64,000 nt of DNA, taken from the NCBI RefSeq assembly GCF_014529535.1, contig NW_023503293.1, positions 4,110,741 to 4,174,740 of the forward strand, read 5' to 3'. Below are positions 42,202-56,855 of this stretch, one piece after another. A program made the translations under genes and the position numbers. Every line of letters begins with the position of its first letter. Positions within the stretch are counted from its first letter, which is position 1. The notes beneath the pieces were generated by a model that searched no databases, had not been told where the DNA came from, and was given only the letters and a program-made list of their open reading frames with translations. This DNA is from Bradysia coprophila. Its lineage: Eukaryota > Arthropoda > Insecta > Diptera > Sciaridae.

Positions 42202-44980
42202 TATTTGCTGGTTGATGTCAAAAAATCAATTTAATTTTTGCATAAAAGTAGTTCAGAACGAAAGCGGGTGAAAAAAAAATGAAAGAAAGAAAAACTTCAG
42301 CAGATGAAGGCTGCACATTGTAAATTTAAATAAAAATCTTCAGAAATAATGCCTTATGCTTTGAATAAAGTATTTAAATTAAAATGTCGGCATTCAAATG
42401 CAAGTGTTAAATAAAATTGACATTTTATTCAGAAGTACGCGATAAGAATTATAATTTTAAAACGGTAAAAAATGAACTTGTTTATACAAAAGGCTTTCGA
42501 AGTTCCCCTGAACGTAACATGTTTAAATTCTTAGCCAAACATAAAAACAAATGTGCTGCACACGTATTTCATTTCACAAACACTAATTTAGTTTCTTCAC
42601 TTGGAACTGAGGGTGGGGAATGTGCACGTAATCAACGACCAATACCCGTTTCTTTCCTTTTCGTTCCAATTTACCATCTGTTCAATTTAATCAATATGAA
42701 CCAATTTTTCTATTGTGAAATTTCCTCGGAAATTTCATTGAGATCACTGATCAGATTATATACCTGCAGTTATACAACCATCCGCTATATACTTGTTGTC
42801 CTAGTGCCCTAGTCTGAGCAATTAGATTTCACCGTATGATAAATGGAAAGTTTGTTATATAAACTATTTATCGGTCAGTGGTGAGACTTGAACAGATGAT
42901 TGGCCGAACTGCTACTACTTATAAAAGGACAAAAATAATGACAAGGTATGGGTAATATGGTCCTTTATATATAGTAAAATGCATGCTAAAAACATTGAAG
43001 TACAAGATTTGAAATCAATCGATTAAAAATACTTTGATCGATGGAAGTAATAGACTCTATAAAAATACTGGTCATATGCTTGCCGACTGTAACAGGTAAA
43101 GCGGTTTTTTTAGCTTGGAATTCTTTTAAAACTCACACTCTTTTCTATGAAATTCTCGTCGTTGACATAAAAAGAGACGAGGTCAAATCTGGGTTACATC
43201 TAGGTTACATCTGGGTATAATAAGTCCAATTTGAACGCCCCGAAATGCGCACATTTTATTGGTCCTAATACTCCTGATATTTTAATTGAAAAATCAATTG
43301 TTGCAAACTTAAGGTAAACCTGATGTCAAAGACTAATTTTTGTTAGAGATATTCCATCGACTATAAAACAAACCGAATTACAAAATCATGAAACAGGATG
43401 TAGATTCCTGACACAGCTCCACATTTTCACTATTGTGAATATTTAAACAGGCTGGTTTTCCTCACATTTTTCTTGCGTAATACGGTCCCAAATACATAAC
43501 ACCAAGTGTGTCTAATATGAATTATTAATTTAGGAAATGTTTCGTGTAGAACCAAACTACCTATTCCGGTTTTAAAAAAAAACTAGGTACCTACACTAAG
43601 ATAAACGACTTGGTGTTATAAAATCTCCCATTCCATATGCTTAAATTATAAACTTTTGACAAATCATAAGCATATACTATTGTCGACCTCACCATAATTT
43701 TCACAAAATCCGAACCGACTCTATCTTATTACATGTCATCAAAATAAAAAACCTTGCTACAGCAAAATTGTGTGTAGTTAAACATTACGACAGGAAACGA
43801 ACCACAAGTAATGGAAAGGAATGATTGGATGGCATAAATGCGATAATGGTAGGAAAGACCTTGGACTTGCATATCATCCAGCTACGTATTGGTGTACATA
43901 TAATACCTTTGAGAGAGTTTCGTATTATATTTAGACATAAAGGCACAAGAACTCGACAAGAACAGTGAAAATGTTTTCCTTTTCATTACTACATTACATT
44001 CGAGAAATGTGCGACATTTCATTTACTGTAACATTTATTTGATGTTTTTTTTCTTCTTGCGACATTTTTTTCTTCTTCTTTTTTGCCTTTTTCACATGTT
44101 ACATAATCCTTATATGTGCGTAGAAATGGTTTTCGGCTGTGAGGTAGTGTAATCCATTTGTTGATTTTCAAGAATAATGCAACACGATACGATCACATAC
44201 ATATCGGTAGCCGAAGAGCTCGTCAAATGAGCTGAGGATAGATTTTGAACTGAAGTTGAGACCTGTGCATTGTTCTGTTGAAAAAGTTTCTTCACCAACT
44301 AAAGCATCGAATAATCTTTCACAAATTACTAATAGTTCGGGCCTGGTCGGAGATCGTGAACTATGTAGTTTAGAGAAGTCGCTCTCGGGATCTCCAAGAA
44401 CCATGTCTCTAGACCATTTATACATATACAGTTACTCCACGCAAAATTTGTACGGAAAGAAAAACCAAATTCACGCAAATTTTCTTAAATTTTGAAATTT
44501 TTCTGAGCGAGAGTACTAAGTTAAAATTTGACTGTTTCACAATTTTGCCATTCCTTACATTTTTAGTTTTAGCTTTGCAATTCTGAGATGGTTTTTTTTA
44601 AATAATTTTTAAGTTATTTTCCGAAAATGGAGTACAGGTGAGGAAAAATAAGAAGTTACATTTACAATCCAATTCACCTTATTCAATCCACATGCATTAC
44701 CAATGTTACGACATTTACGTGTGTATAATGTGTTATAACGTGTATATCGCATGTGGATTATGTGGATTGAACAACTTCGATCGGATTGCATTCGTTGAAA
44801 ATGTGACTTGTTTATTTTCTCGCACTGTAAAAGATACAAAATAGCTGGAAAAACTGAAAAGTTGGAAAAGTCAGTGGAACACCTGCTTATTTTAGGATTA
44901 TAGTTTAGCAAATTTACAATTTGTGTTTATGTAAGAATCTCAGTAAGGGAACCTTTTTTGTATACTAAATGCATATAAAG
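42202..44980. other. Gene-poor stretch
   Basis: No supported gene. The least random reading frame is minus 44425-44168 (SPTRPELLVICERLFDALVG, then LSSFDELFGYRY before a GTATGT donor-like site); it could be an isolated exon but I do not recognise it. A variant of the CTTGCCGTCTGTGAAAGG motif lies at 43079. Confidence 0.3.
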
Positions 44981-44982
44981 AG

Positions 44983-45246
44983 GAAATGAAGCCAATGATC
45001 AAACGAAGGAAGTGGAACTGGATCGGTCACAACATTCGGCGGCCTGCTGGAAGCATTGCGAAAACCGCATTGGACTGGAACCCGCACGGGACGCAAAAGA
45101 GGGGTAGACCGAACACCGCATGGAAGCGAACAGTCGTCAACGAAGCGAGGGAAGCCGAAAAAGAATGGACGGAAGTCAAGGCACTCGCAATGAACCGAAT
45201 ACGATGGCGAAGTTTTGTGGACAACCTATGCTCCCTCGCGGAGTAA
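44983..45246 (+). pseudogene. LINE ORF2 C-terminal fragment
   Basis: 86-codon frame: KRRKWNWIGHNIRRPAGSIA, then NPHGTQKRGRPNTAWKRTV and RIRWRSFVDNLCS. The WxWIGHxxRR..GxRKRGRPxxxWRR pattern is the tail that follows RT in many animal LINEs. The RT itself is missing, so this is a 5'-truncated remnant. The clade cannot be fixed from this tail alone. Confidence 0.8.
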
Positions 45247-48200
45247 GGAAGCAGATGATGAAATGCATATATATTCGCCTGAAGATTTTACACATTTATT
45301 TAATGTATACGAAAAAAACGACACACTGTAAGGTTAACATTGTCACTAACAAGGATTTCTCTCGAGGAATCAAAACTTGCGTTACTATGGGAACCTTTTC
45401 TATTTAAATCGTTTCAATGCTAACTGCTAGTGGCGTGATTTCCACCAGCGACGTTGATGGTGCACAGAAACCTCTTTTTCATGAAGAAACTACCACCACT
45501 TGATGAAGATAAATTCTTCTAATGGTATAAGAATGTAGCGAAAAAGTAAAACTTAAATAGCGGTAATTCAGAGAACAATTCAGAACAGTAACGTCACTAA
45601 AGTACACAGACTGAGAAAAAAAACCCCACCGTTTCCATAAAGTAGCTATCATCTCAGCTCGATTGTGAGTTAAAAGCTTAAGTAGCCCGAGGGGTGACAC
45701 ACTTCTAGATTAAATGGAATAAAAATTGGATTAAATTGGAAAAAAGTTCATCTTACTCAAATACTTTTTAGTCTTTAAAATGCTTGATTTTGATCGAACC
45801 CACGTACTGTAACTCATAGTACAACGTTGACAAGCGTAAAATTCCACTTTTTAAAGTTTTTGGTGTAACGTGGAATAAACGGATTGAAAGGATTAAACAA
45901 CTTTTTATAAATCTCACGAGTACTTAAACACCCTGGGGATCGAGCAGATCTAATTTTCGTAATTAGTTTAACAATTTTTTAGATGGGTTGTCTAATTATT
46001 TCCGGTAAAACTAAAGATTTTTTTTTGGATTAAATGGATTTAGTGTATTAAATGGAAGTGAGGCACCCCTCGAAGCAGCCGCTGTGAATCATTTGCTAGT
46101 CACTAAAAACGAACGTCGATTTAATCATCAAATCTGTTACCTATTTTTGAATTTATAAATAGATGGATTTAAGTTCCCAACACGCATCAAATCTTCTAAG
46201 TCATTGTGACTAAATAACTGAAACTTCGTGTTAGTTATAAACACTGCCAATTTAACAGTCCCTTCACACAAAATGCAAACCTTTTTGGATTTGCAGAAAC
46301 TTTGTAGGCCCTCGTCTAATACAAAGCAATATCCATAATAAATTTTACGATGACCTCTTTATTTATGAGTTTTAATACCAAACAGTGTTTGGCGATAAAT
46401 AAAAGATGGCACAAGTGTGAATAAATTAACGGGATTCATATCTTGGTCGTCTGATGTGTTAGAATTGTAAATCATAACATGAGGTAATAGTGAATACATT
46501 AGGACGAATTTTGATCAAAAAGAGTTAAGTGAGCCAGAACATAAAATTACGAGCACCGAAATATAAAAGGATGGGTACCAATGATGAGAATGTCAGTTTA
46601 ATGATAACAGGAAATTAATCAAATGCCCGAACTACTCGAACAAACGGTCAATTTGAAATTGAGTAAAACCTAAAACACGGGGTAGAATATCTCTCGGTAG
46701 CTTGATATTATTTGCTCGTGTGGACGGTTCCTATATTATTGTACCCTGTCGAATTGAACGTCTCGTTTCTCTATTATAAAATTCATCATTTTTATTGACT
46801 TGCAGCAATTGCCTAAAATCGCGGGCTTCTAGTGGGATTTTAGAACAATTTACATGTTGAAGTGTTATCCGTGATGTGAAAGTAGGAGAAATATCTACAG
46901 AGAAAATTTGTTCTGCGCACATCGACCGCTACAATATAAAAGTTATTTTTTTTACTGATATGGAGCTGATGGAAAATGTATTCGGGGAAAAACAAATTGA
47001 AGAGAGTTCTCACTCTCACGCATTTACGAATGGCAGAGCAAAGAGTGATTCCGACACCATAATACGGAATGCTCATCTGTGACGTAATTGTCAAAAAGAA
47101 ATTTATGGAGAATTCTCCGTATAAGAGATAAATATTTGTATTCTTCTGCAAATATATATCGTATTGATAACAGCACCGAACCTTTGCATTTTCTCCATTC
47201 GTAATGTTACATTTTGGTTTATGATACAAATTGTTCGTTTTGGTTCCATTTTCGGCATAGCAAAAATGATTTCATTTTAACAATATTTGGAAATATCAGA
47301 AATCCATCGGAATACGAAAAATTTGGTTACGTTACCAGTTCAGCGGTTAGAGTGTTATATATGCCCGATTGTTGTACACATTTATAAATATACACACCGC
47401 CGCACAAACACATGCACGATAGAATTTTCCAAACCGAAAAACTCTTGATGGTATAATATCGTCTCCCATGGATTGACTCTCAGTGGAAGATATGGCATAT
47501 AGTAAAAGGTTCGGTCGGGCACAAGTACAATCACATCATACACTCTGCTCAGTGTGTTTGTATCATGTAGTACAACGGTTGTGAGTCTAAGGAAAAAAAA
47601 GAAATACCAGAAAAAAAGTAATTTTATAGGAAATTACACATCAGGAAAAGAGCAAACAAGAACAAAAATCATTTTCGCTATTGTGTGTGTTTTTCTAAAA
47701 TTTTGTGACAATTTTCCGAATTCATATGTTCAAAATGCTGATGGTGTTGTTTTGATTCGAACGGAAAAATAAATAAGAAAAACGAGGAAAAAAAATATGA
47801 AAAACAAAACCATGAAAATGTAAACTTTGAATTCGATGCTGATGAAAAATCCACTCTGGCTGGCTTAAATTAAATGTTACGGAAATTTTTTGTTTTGGTG
47901 GACTTAAAATTTTGTGTGTGACGGAACAGACGTTTTTTTTTTCTCGTATATTTCATTTTCTCGACACATGGAACAATGATGTATAGTAATGTACACGGTA
48001 TATGAGTTTTGGATTGCGTAAACAGCAAATGTTGTTCTTTTTGTTCGGGTTTTCTTGTGCCGAAATTGAGTCAGTTTATCGATGGTGATGGCAATTGATC
48101 ATTTTCGAAAATAAAACATTTCCCGTTGATAACAATTTTTTTTAACCGACTCATCAGAGTAAAAACAATTATCCTTCGTTACAAGAGTCGAGGATAAATT

Positions 48201-51200
48201 CATTTTTTTTTGTGTATTTTTATGGGTTCCATGATTGTGTTATCGATTGTCTAAAAGAGAACAAAAATATTCCATCCGACAAAATGTAATAAAAATCGAG
48301 AAAAAAAAAGTACACTTTTTATGGGATAAAAGGATTTTGTTTCCTGCGGTGTAGAAAAACAGTCATACTTGTACATTGAGTATATCAAATAACATTTTGA
48401 GCATCACAAAAAAATCATTTTTTTTGCTTTGCACTTAATTTTAAAATATTCTCGTCATTTTTCTACTAAATCTAGAGAATTTGTTTATCAAAATAATACC
48501 TGGAAATAAAGACGATTGGTTTGTCCGTGTGTTCACAGAAGAAAAAAAAAAGTTTATTTCAAGTGTATGTGAATTTTGATTAAAATAAAATACACAGAAG
48601 GAAAACGAACGCCGAAAAAGAATATTTATATAGACAACTCACACCGAATAGTGAAGAGAGATTTTCCTATCTGGAAGATATACTGACAAATATATAGACG
48701 AAACCGATATACGATACACGAGAACATTTATATGCGATATGATGATACATACGAAAGCTAGTGTGTTGGATATATTTATAAAGGATAATACTGTTTTTCG
48801 AAGATAGTGGATTCGGTAAGTTTTCACATCACATACATATTAATCAATTAAACTTAGTCTCCATCATTGTTTACCTGTGAGAGTGTGAACATTAGTTGCT
48901 ATGTATTTATATGTTGAGTTGTATTGTACGGTAGATATTCTCCTGGTACAAAGTTAATAAATTAGAAGTACAACCAAAGAGTATATTAAATTGAGAACCT
49001 GCTGCGGGTAATGAAGACTTGATTAAATTACAAAAATTGACGACTTATAATCTCTTCTTATTGCTTTAACGCAAACCAATTTGTTCGGATTAGTTCGATG
49101 CGAGTTTATTTTTCGGCTAAAGGTGCGATGTTTATGATAGACATTTCCAACAATTGCATGAGTTTGGAAAGTAATTAGCTGAATATTTGGTGTCATTAAA
49201 TTTTGCTTCTTTTGGGGGTCGTACACAAAATGACGTCACGCCGATGATGGAGGTGATAATTTGGAAACGGCTATGCTATCTGTTGTCGACGGCGATGACA
49301 AAATAAGCGATAAAGTCTGACTTGACTATTTTTAACAAAATTAATATTTTATTTAACCATTGTCAACCATCAAGTATTGAGTTTGTTTGTTTATTTATCT
49401 ATTCATCATGAAATACATTAGTAACAAAATTATGGTTCTCCACTGTGAGACACTTTAAAGGAGTAACCGAAAAATTAAATTATACAAATTTAGAGAAAGA
49501 AATTGTAATCAATGAAATCAATCATTCACTTACTGAATTTAGTTATCCAGGTAACAAATAATAAACCTTGAAATTAATGAGTGATTAGCAGGGACTCTTT
49601 TTAGGAGAATATTTTCACATTTTTTCCTTAAATTTCCCAAAAATTGTTCCTTGTGATTACTAAGTAAATAAAGAGCTACAAGTTAAAAATTGGTCCCGAA
49701 CCTTTTGTTACAGTTTTTTTTTAACAAAAACATTTCATACTGGTTGTCGTCTGTGAAAGGTTAGGACGTTTCGAGAAAACGGAAATTGGCGTAACACTCT
49801 CTAGCAATGACACAAAACTTTGATTTGTCAAATTGCCATTGCTTTTATATTAGATTAGGTCTTTCTATGGAATAAGAAGGAGAAAAACTCCAATGGAAAC
49901 TGTAACAGTAGGAATTTATTTCACACATGACAATTCCGTGTCGGTTGTAATTAGCGTCTTGACAGAAAAAATTGAAAGCGGTATTTCTCAGTAGTTCAGC
50001 AATCTTTCACAACTGTGTCTTTATACAAATAAATTGAGATCATTCCTCACTTATCCAAATATTGAATAAAGTTCATACAGATCAAACGTTGCTAAACATC
50101 GACACCGACATACAATACCCTGAGCCGCGCCTTGAGGGTAGATGGTAAAAAAAGATTGCTAGACGATAAAAAACTGTATACTCAAAATGATATAAAATAT
50201 CGCATCATGTTGGTTGATTCAACGCCACTAGACATTCGTTTTTATCGTTTTTTTTTCTTCTTCAAAGTATATCTAAATATTCCTCGGTTAATTCTATAAA
50301 TTACATTTTTTGTTACTGTAAATAATACACAATTTCCACACATTTTCACATTTTTTGCTACTGAAACGATCGTAAATTTATGTTTCACAAACGTCGTATC
50401 AATCAATAAACCGACTCGAAGTGAAGAGTCATTGGTTTCTCGAAGCACAATCAGTCGTATGTCGTCTTTATTTGAGCGTTAAGTATCCTTCATGACTACA
50501 CACAACACACTCGAAACGTGATATCAGTGCCAAATTTGTAATGGTAATTCGACCGTTGCTATTTTGAGTTATTTGAAACGTACAGTGAATAATATTCATA
50601 TTTATGATGTTGAAAGTTGTGTCACGGACATAAGGCAACAATCTGAATCAACTGGACATTTCGCAGACTAGACGGTTATTATACATCTATTATTATCGAG
50701 AGTGACAACGAAAATAAGTAAGGAGCTTTCAATGGGTGATACTGAATATCATATATTTTGTCATCTGTTATCGACAGCAGTGATAAGCTCTTGCTAATTC
50801 GATCTTATAAGGTACATTAAAACAAATGAAGTAAAAGATGTTGCATCAACCTCTTAAAAATGTTCAACCCAAAAAAGAAGTAGAAGATTCAACCTCTCTT
50901 GTGATGTACTTGCCGTCTGTGAAAAATTAAGATAATTACGCCTCAATACCGGGACAATATAAGACGTTGTAGAATCCAGTAAAATTATTGTGACTTGAAG
51001 AATGCAGAATGGAGAAGGCAGCGTTAAAACCCGACATCATTTTGCAGGGGAGGGTCTATTTTGAAGGAATTAAATTCCCAAAAAATTCCTTAATATTTAG
51101 ACGTGTTTTTACGTATTCAGTTCGAAGGTCATAATGAAACACCTGTAAATTTTGTCTTTGTCGGTATACCAGACAATTAATTTTACAAACTCAGCTCAAA

Positions 51201-51712
51201 ATAAGCATTTACTTTTCGTGGGTTTTGTTTTGTTTGTTTCCATCGATATATTCGTTCTACGTGCATTCCATTGTATAAGAATCTTCTATTTTATATGTAC
51301 GAGTGAGTCGAACGACCATCTTTATATTCCTCCTGGTGAAAGCATAGCAAAGGATGTGAAACGAACGTCAAGTTATGAGCTGAAAAATTTCTATAATGTT
51401 TCATTTATTCACGGTGAGCTTCGATCATTTTTACATTTATTCACTGAAAAATTGGCAGATTCTTGACAGTGTACTAGATTTGTTTGTGGGGAATATGAAT
51501 ATTTGACGGTGTCATGGCGTGTTGATATTTCAGTTCGATTTTTTAAATTAGTTTTTAATTGTGATTATGACATTACAGTAGATAAGACACAGTAGCAAAT
51601 GGGGGTTTGGCGTACACGATGTGTTGCTGAACACGCTTCGCTCGTATCGGCAATCTCATATCTAGGGCGCAAAACACTCCCATTTACTATCTTGTTATGA
51701 AAATAGCTATTT
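45247..51712. other. Gene-free stretch
   Basis: AT-rich, long runs of A or T, no supported coding frame. Variants of the CTTGCCGTCTGTGAAAGG motif lie at 49743 and 50909. Confidence 0.35.
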
Positions 51713-51727
51713 GTGTTACGTTTAAGA

Positions 51728-53072
51728 GTGATATCAAAAACATCGAACAAAATCAGACATTTTGGGATAAGGGGTCACTGATATTATTGAGTTGTAGCTC
51801 ATTCGATTCGTTGAACTATTGCGAGGAAAACGTGGTACTACGTTTGCTGATATTTATTTTGTTGTCGACGATCGAGGTCATGAAGTAAGAGTCTGCCAAA
51901 AGAGCCCGCAAATCATTTTCTCGCGATTAGTCTAGTAAAACAATTTTGAGAAAGAACATTTTTAGCTACTCTAGAAGAGACGCACATTTTGAGTATTTAC
52001 ACCACCAGGTCCATGTTGACCTGTTGGTGATATCAATGATTTTAGGTGAAAAAATCGGTGATATCCCCAAGTCCCTGACTGCAAGCAGTGACACAAGTCC
52101 GTGACATGGTATGTATGGTAAGATAGCCTAGTCTCTGTAGTACCATGCCATGGAAAAACATCCTTGGATAAGTTTCACTGCAAAGGGTTGGAGCGACTTT
52201 AGTGGAAGTCTTCCCGAAATCGACGAAATTTATCACTTTTTTGAGGTTTTTCATGTTTTTCATTCATACTGATAAGAGTGAGATCAACTAAAATAAAAAG
52301 TTTCTCGATGCATCCACGTGGACCACACACTCTTGCAACCCAAATTTCGATCTATTTGGACTATTTTCTATATAGAAGTGGGGTTTAAAGCATTTTTGGA
52401 CTTTTTCTGAGACTGTTCAATATTTGTTTTTACGTGTTACGGCATGTTTCATTTTCATTTACATTGCCTAATCACGTAAAGCATTGTACTTACGAGGTTC
52501 CAAGTTGTTATTTGACAAGTGGGAAATACCCTTCGGGTCGGGCTGTAACACCCCACTTATCAATAATATACAACTTGGAACCTCGGAAGTAATATACTAT
52601 TAATAAAATTGTTATTTAAAGTGAAATAAACTAAAACAAGGATGGTTTTCCATGGCATGGTACTACAGAGGCTAGGCTATCTTACCATACATGCCATGCC
52701 ACGGACTTGTGTCACTGATAGCGGTCAGGGACTCGGGAAAATCACCTAAAATCATTGATACCACCAACAGGTCAACATGGACCTGGTGGTGTGTATACTC
52801 AAAATGTGCGTCTCTTCTAGGCCTATAAGGGTAGCTAAAAATGTTTTTTCTCAAAATTGTTTTACTCGACTAATCGCGATAAAATGATTTTCGGGCTCTT
52901 TTGGCAGACCGTTACTTCATGACCTCGATCGTCGACACCAAAACAAATATCACCAAACGTAGTACTACTTTTTACTCGCAATAGTTCAACGAATCGAATG
53001 AGCTATAACTCAATAATATCCATGACCCCTTGTCCCAAAGCTGTTCAAAGATTTCGCGATATCACTCTTAAT
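51728..53072. mobile_element. Foldback element, about 440-bp arms, with inner palindrome
   Basis: Left arm 51728-52168 (AAGAGTGATATC, GAGGTCATGAAGTAA, GAAGAGACGCACATTTTGAG, ACCTGGTGGTG-type) is mirrored at 52638-53072. The 470-bp spacer contains a smaller inverted repeat (52497-52592: CGAGGTTCCAAGTTGT / CAACTTGGAACCTCGG, and ACAAGTGGG / CCCACTTAT). No coding frame is supported. Confidence 0.85.
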
Positions 53073-53089
53073 ATATTTCGTAAAACTTA

Positions 53090-54971
53090 TGAGCAGTTTT
53101 TTTTTTTGAATTATCTAGAAAGGATGGATTTTAATTCGCTTAATATAGCCCCTGGCTGATACCCATTCCTTGCCCCAGTTGGTCCAATATATTTTTCTTG
53201 CAAATAATGAATTTCAGATCATTTATGGTATATTATGCATATATTTGACGGATTTAAAAATTGATTTTGTGTAATTTATTTACGCCACTTAAATTTCTAT
53301 TTTCAACAAATCATTAATTTTCATTTCATTCAATTACCAACTTCTAATTTTCTGTAAAAATCGATTTCGTGTTTTTTTTTTCTCCTACTACTATACTTCT
53401 TCATTCCATGTAAGCAGCATCAGAAATAGGTCTTCCATCTTAAAAATAGAAATCTTATGTTTAATGGATTATTTCCACTATTTTGAGATTGAGCAATTTA
53501 ACAATATTTTTGCTTTGTATAAATTTTTAATTTTTTTTTTTACTGTATAGCACTTGAGACAAATCGGAGAGTTTTTACATATAAGTCAGTGTATGCGAAA
53601 TAATGTCAAGAAAATCGAAACATGTCAATTATTGTGACACAAGTGATTGAAAGGAATGCTTTTCCGTGTGTATACCGAAAAAAAACAACAACAAACGGAG
53701 TCAGAATGGTATATAAATAAAATATATCAATAAAACAAGGGAAAATCGAATAGAATTACATTGAATACAGCTAAAGTCAGGTGTCAATGTGCTTTGTCTG
53801 TTTCTCTTTTTATTATTAACGGATATATTTATCACAATAATATCTTGATGGAGTGAGTCCCTCCGCACACGACGATAAAGTAATTTTCTATTTAGTAAAT
53901 TGTCTCTGAAATGAGATAGAATGGAAATTTAATACCGCACAACGTTCTTGGAATTTTCTTTGGCTTTGTATTGGAAATGCTGTGTCACACAGAAGCACTG
54001 CATAGTATACAAACGAGTTATTGAAACATAAGAGCAGATTGGGTTGCGATTGATACGAAGTGGATTCTTGTAGGACTAGTGCGAGGCGAAGCCAAATCGA
54101 ATCAAGTCTAAAATATGCCGTAGAAAAATGCACTTGATATCCCCAGAAGTAATAAAAAAATTTGAATTTTCAACTTCTTATTACCGCTTTGCCCACGTAA
54201 AAAATTCCATTTTCTTATAGCAAATACGTTGTGTACGAAACATTTTTTTCAAAGTCTGCAGTTGGCGGATCGCTTCAAAATTATTATTTGCTTTTATAAA
54301 CTTTAATTTCGATTGCATTGTTTAGAACAAAAGTGGTTTGGGTACCGGTGTACCACCACTCGAATGTAGTACATCCTTTTTTCATGACGATAATCAAACA
54401 TGGGCCAAAACAAAAAAAAAAGAATTCGTTTATAAGCGAATGGATATCGAAATGAAAACAGCATTTTGCTCCAAATTATTCATCATGTATACAAATTGAA
54501 TTGTACAGGGTCCATTGAGAAATCTAGCCAGATATTTTTGGTTTTAAAATATTCCTGTTTTAATTAATTGCCAGTGGAATATTGCAGAAACAATAAACAC
54601 ACAAATGGCGCAAACGTTTCAAGTAAAATACAGTAGAGATATTTATCGGATTCATTAAGCTGAAGCTTATGAAAGGTAACCTTTTCCGTAGCATGAATTA
54701 CTCCTATATCGTCGGATAATCTATTTGTTGAACCGGATCGTTGTTCTAATAGAATACCGTGTCATTTTCTGCAAAGGTGATATGGAAAAAACGCCCACCT
54801 TAGCTTGCAAAAAAACTAATTACACCAAAGTTTCAATGGATTGTAAATTTTTAACGTTCATTCCTCTGCTGGACTCAACCATTGTTTATAGGTGGAAATT
54901 TAAAGTCTCTTAGTCTTTTTCTAAAATTTTAGGCAGACAAATAAATGATATAAGATCGGGCAACCGAACTA
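53090..54971. other. Gene-free stretch
   Basis: No supported gene or repeat. Confidence 0.35.
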
Positions 54972-55063
54972 CAGTCAGTTAATTTCACTGGTGCAAACTT
55001 TGCAACAGCTGATCCTTATTCAGCTGAAGCATACTCATGCTGGAATATCACTGCCTTTAACTG
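54972..55063. mobile_element. MITE family A, copy 4, internally deleted (92 bp)
   Basis: TA-flanked, CAGTCAGTTAATTTCACTGG at the left, CAGCTGAAGC and inverted CAGTTAAAGGCAGTGATATT at the right. Confidence 0.65.
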
Positions 55064-55154
55064 TAAATTATAAATGAAACATTCAAGATTGTAAAGGTCT
55101 GATAAATACAGTTATACCGTTGGATCATTTTCCAAGAATTTAATTTTTCCTTTA

Positions 55155-55356
55155 CTAGGGAGGGAAAATGGACTTTCCGTCTCTAGAGAAATGTCTTTCC
55201 CTCCTTCGTAAAGAAAAACGTCATACTACACTCGGGAAATAATTCGATATTTCGTATCACGATGAGTAAAAGAAGCTCGGCCCAAACATCTCGAACACTT
55301 TTACTCATCTGGATACGAAATATCAAATTCCTTCCCTTGTATAGTAATATACTATT
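55155..55356. mobile_element. MITE family C, copy 1
   Basis: TTTACTAGGGAGGG, CGTAAAG..AAACGTCATACT, ATATTTCGTATCACGATGAG and the inverted TACTCATCTGGATACGAAAT form a hairpin-capable unit that matches 56647-56855. Confidence 0.65.
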
Positions 55357-56646
55357 TGTTTCCCAAACGCTGGCAATTTTTCTACAATTTTTTACAGCAA
55401 CAAAAAAACGTCATACCTATATCAAATTCGATAAAATTTTTATAGTGCGAGACGAGTAGAGTTTGTCGCTTACCTGATATGTATGTTAAAACTGCTGACG
55501 TCAGAAAACGATAAAACGAAACCGATCTGATAATTATACTAATGCTTGCCGTGTGTGAAAGGTTAAACCGATATTAGGAAAGTTCTAAATGTCACCCACT
55601 TCATCTTTCCGTCACAGTAAAGTATATTTTCTCAGAATTCCGTCTTGAAACAGATATTGGTAAAGTATTCTTGATGAAGAAAATAGTAAAACAAAACAAT
55701 ATGTTGCCCTCCAGTGAAATTACAAATTTGGTACAACATCTCATCACAATAGAGGCCAACCATAATGTTTTATAATGTTGTCGTAAACATACTGGCATTA
55801 ATGGCATATTAATTTTCTAGTTCCAAATTCTATGAAATTCTAGAACATATTCAAAATTCAAAAATGTGATTCTAGAAAGTATGCTGTGCTCGTAAACATT
55901 TCGCATTTAATAACATGGGTGAAATGTCATGAGTCTACGAAATTGACATATTTACGAAACATAATGGTTTACCCTTATTGTCGCTTATTGTATATATAAT
56001 ACCATACACTATACGTAGCATCAAATCTCGTTTTCATGGAACCCTTTAGCATTTCCTTTTTGTTGATTTTATGATCTATTCGGATTTCTTTTTCCCAAAA
56101 TAACGAAATGAACAATTATTTATACGACAAACTCAACAACAATATTAAAACCGAAACAAAATCATACTCTTCACTTTCATCAGTATGCATCTCGTCGTTA
56201 CTGGCGAATTCAAAATAAATATCCATCAAATGTACAAATGTAATAAATGGGAAATAAAAAGCAAAAAACATTATTTTTTTGAATGTAGATTGGTTTTCCA
56301 CAGGGTATTCATTTCAAATATGCGTCAGTTGATTTAAAAACTTTTTACTCGCTCGTTTTCCCTTTCCGTCAATGACAGTAGTGTTTCCCTGGGTATAAAT
56401 TTCGGAATTTGAAAAGTTATATAGATTAGCAAATCATATTGTGCTTTTGTCATGTCGTTCCAACGTATGTCGCCTATACTTCAAACACACCGAGATTACT
56501 TCAAACACTGTCAACAGATTTATCCAATAGTAGATTCTCAAGCAAGTGGGTATCACATGCTATAACGATTGTTATCGTTTTCAGTATCATCCGTGAAAAT
56601 AACTGGTATCTGGTATCTGGTATCAGAAATAGTAAATTAAGTACTT

Positions 56647-56855
56647 TACTTTACTAGTGAGGTAATGTGGCCTTTCCCTCACTAGTAAAGACCCTTTCCT
56701 TCGCTCGTAAAGTAAAACGCCATACTTTACACGTGAAATAATTTGATATCTCGTATCACGATGAGTAAAGGTACCTCGAGCTGAAGCCCTCTGATACTTC
56801 TACTCATCTGGATACGAGATATCAAATTACTTCACTGGTATAGTAATGTACTATA
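56647..56855. mobile_element. MITE family C, copy 2
   Basis: Same order of blocks as copy 1: TTTACTAGTGAGG, CGTAAAGTAAAACGCCATAC, ATATCTCGTATCACGATGAG, TACTCATCTGGATACGAGAT, then ATAGTAATGTAC. Confidence 0.7.

Noticed and set aside
51697..51888. Short frame beginning MKIAICVTFKSD
   Set aside because: It lies in the foldback arm, with no homologue recognised and no splice context.
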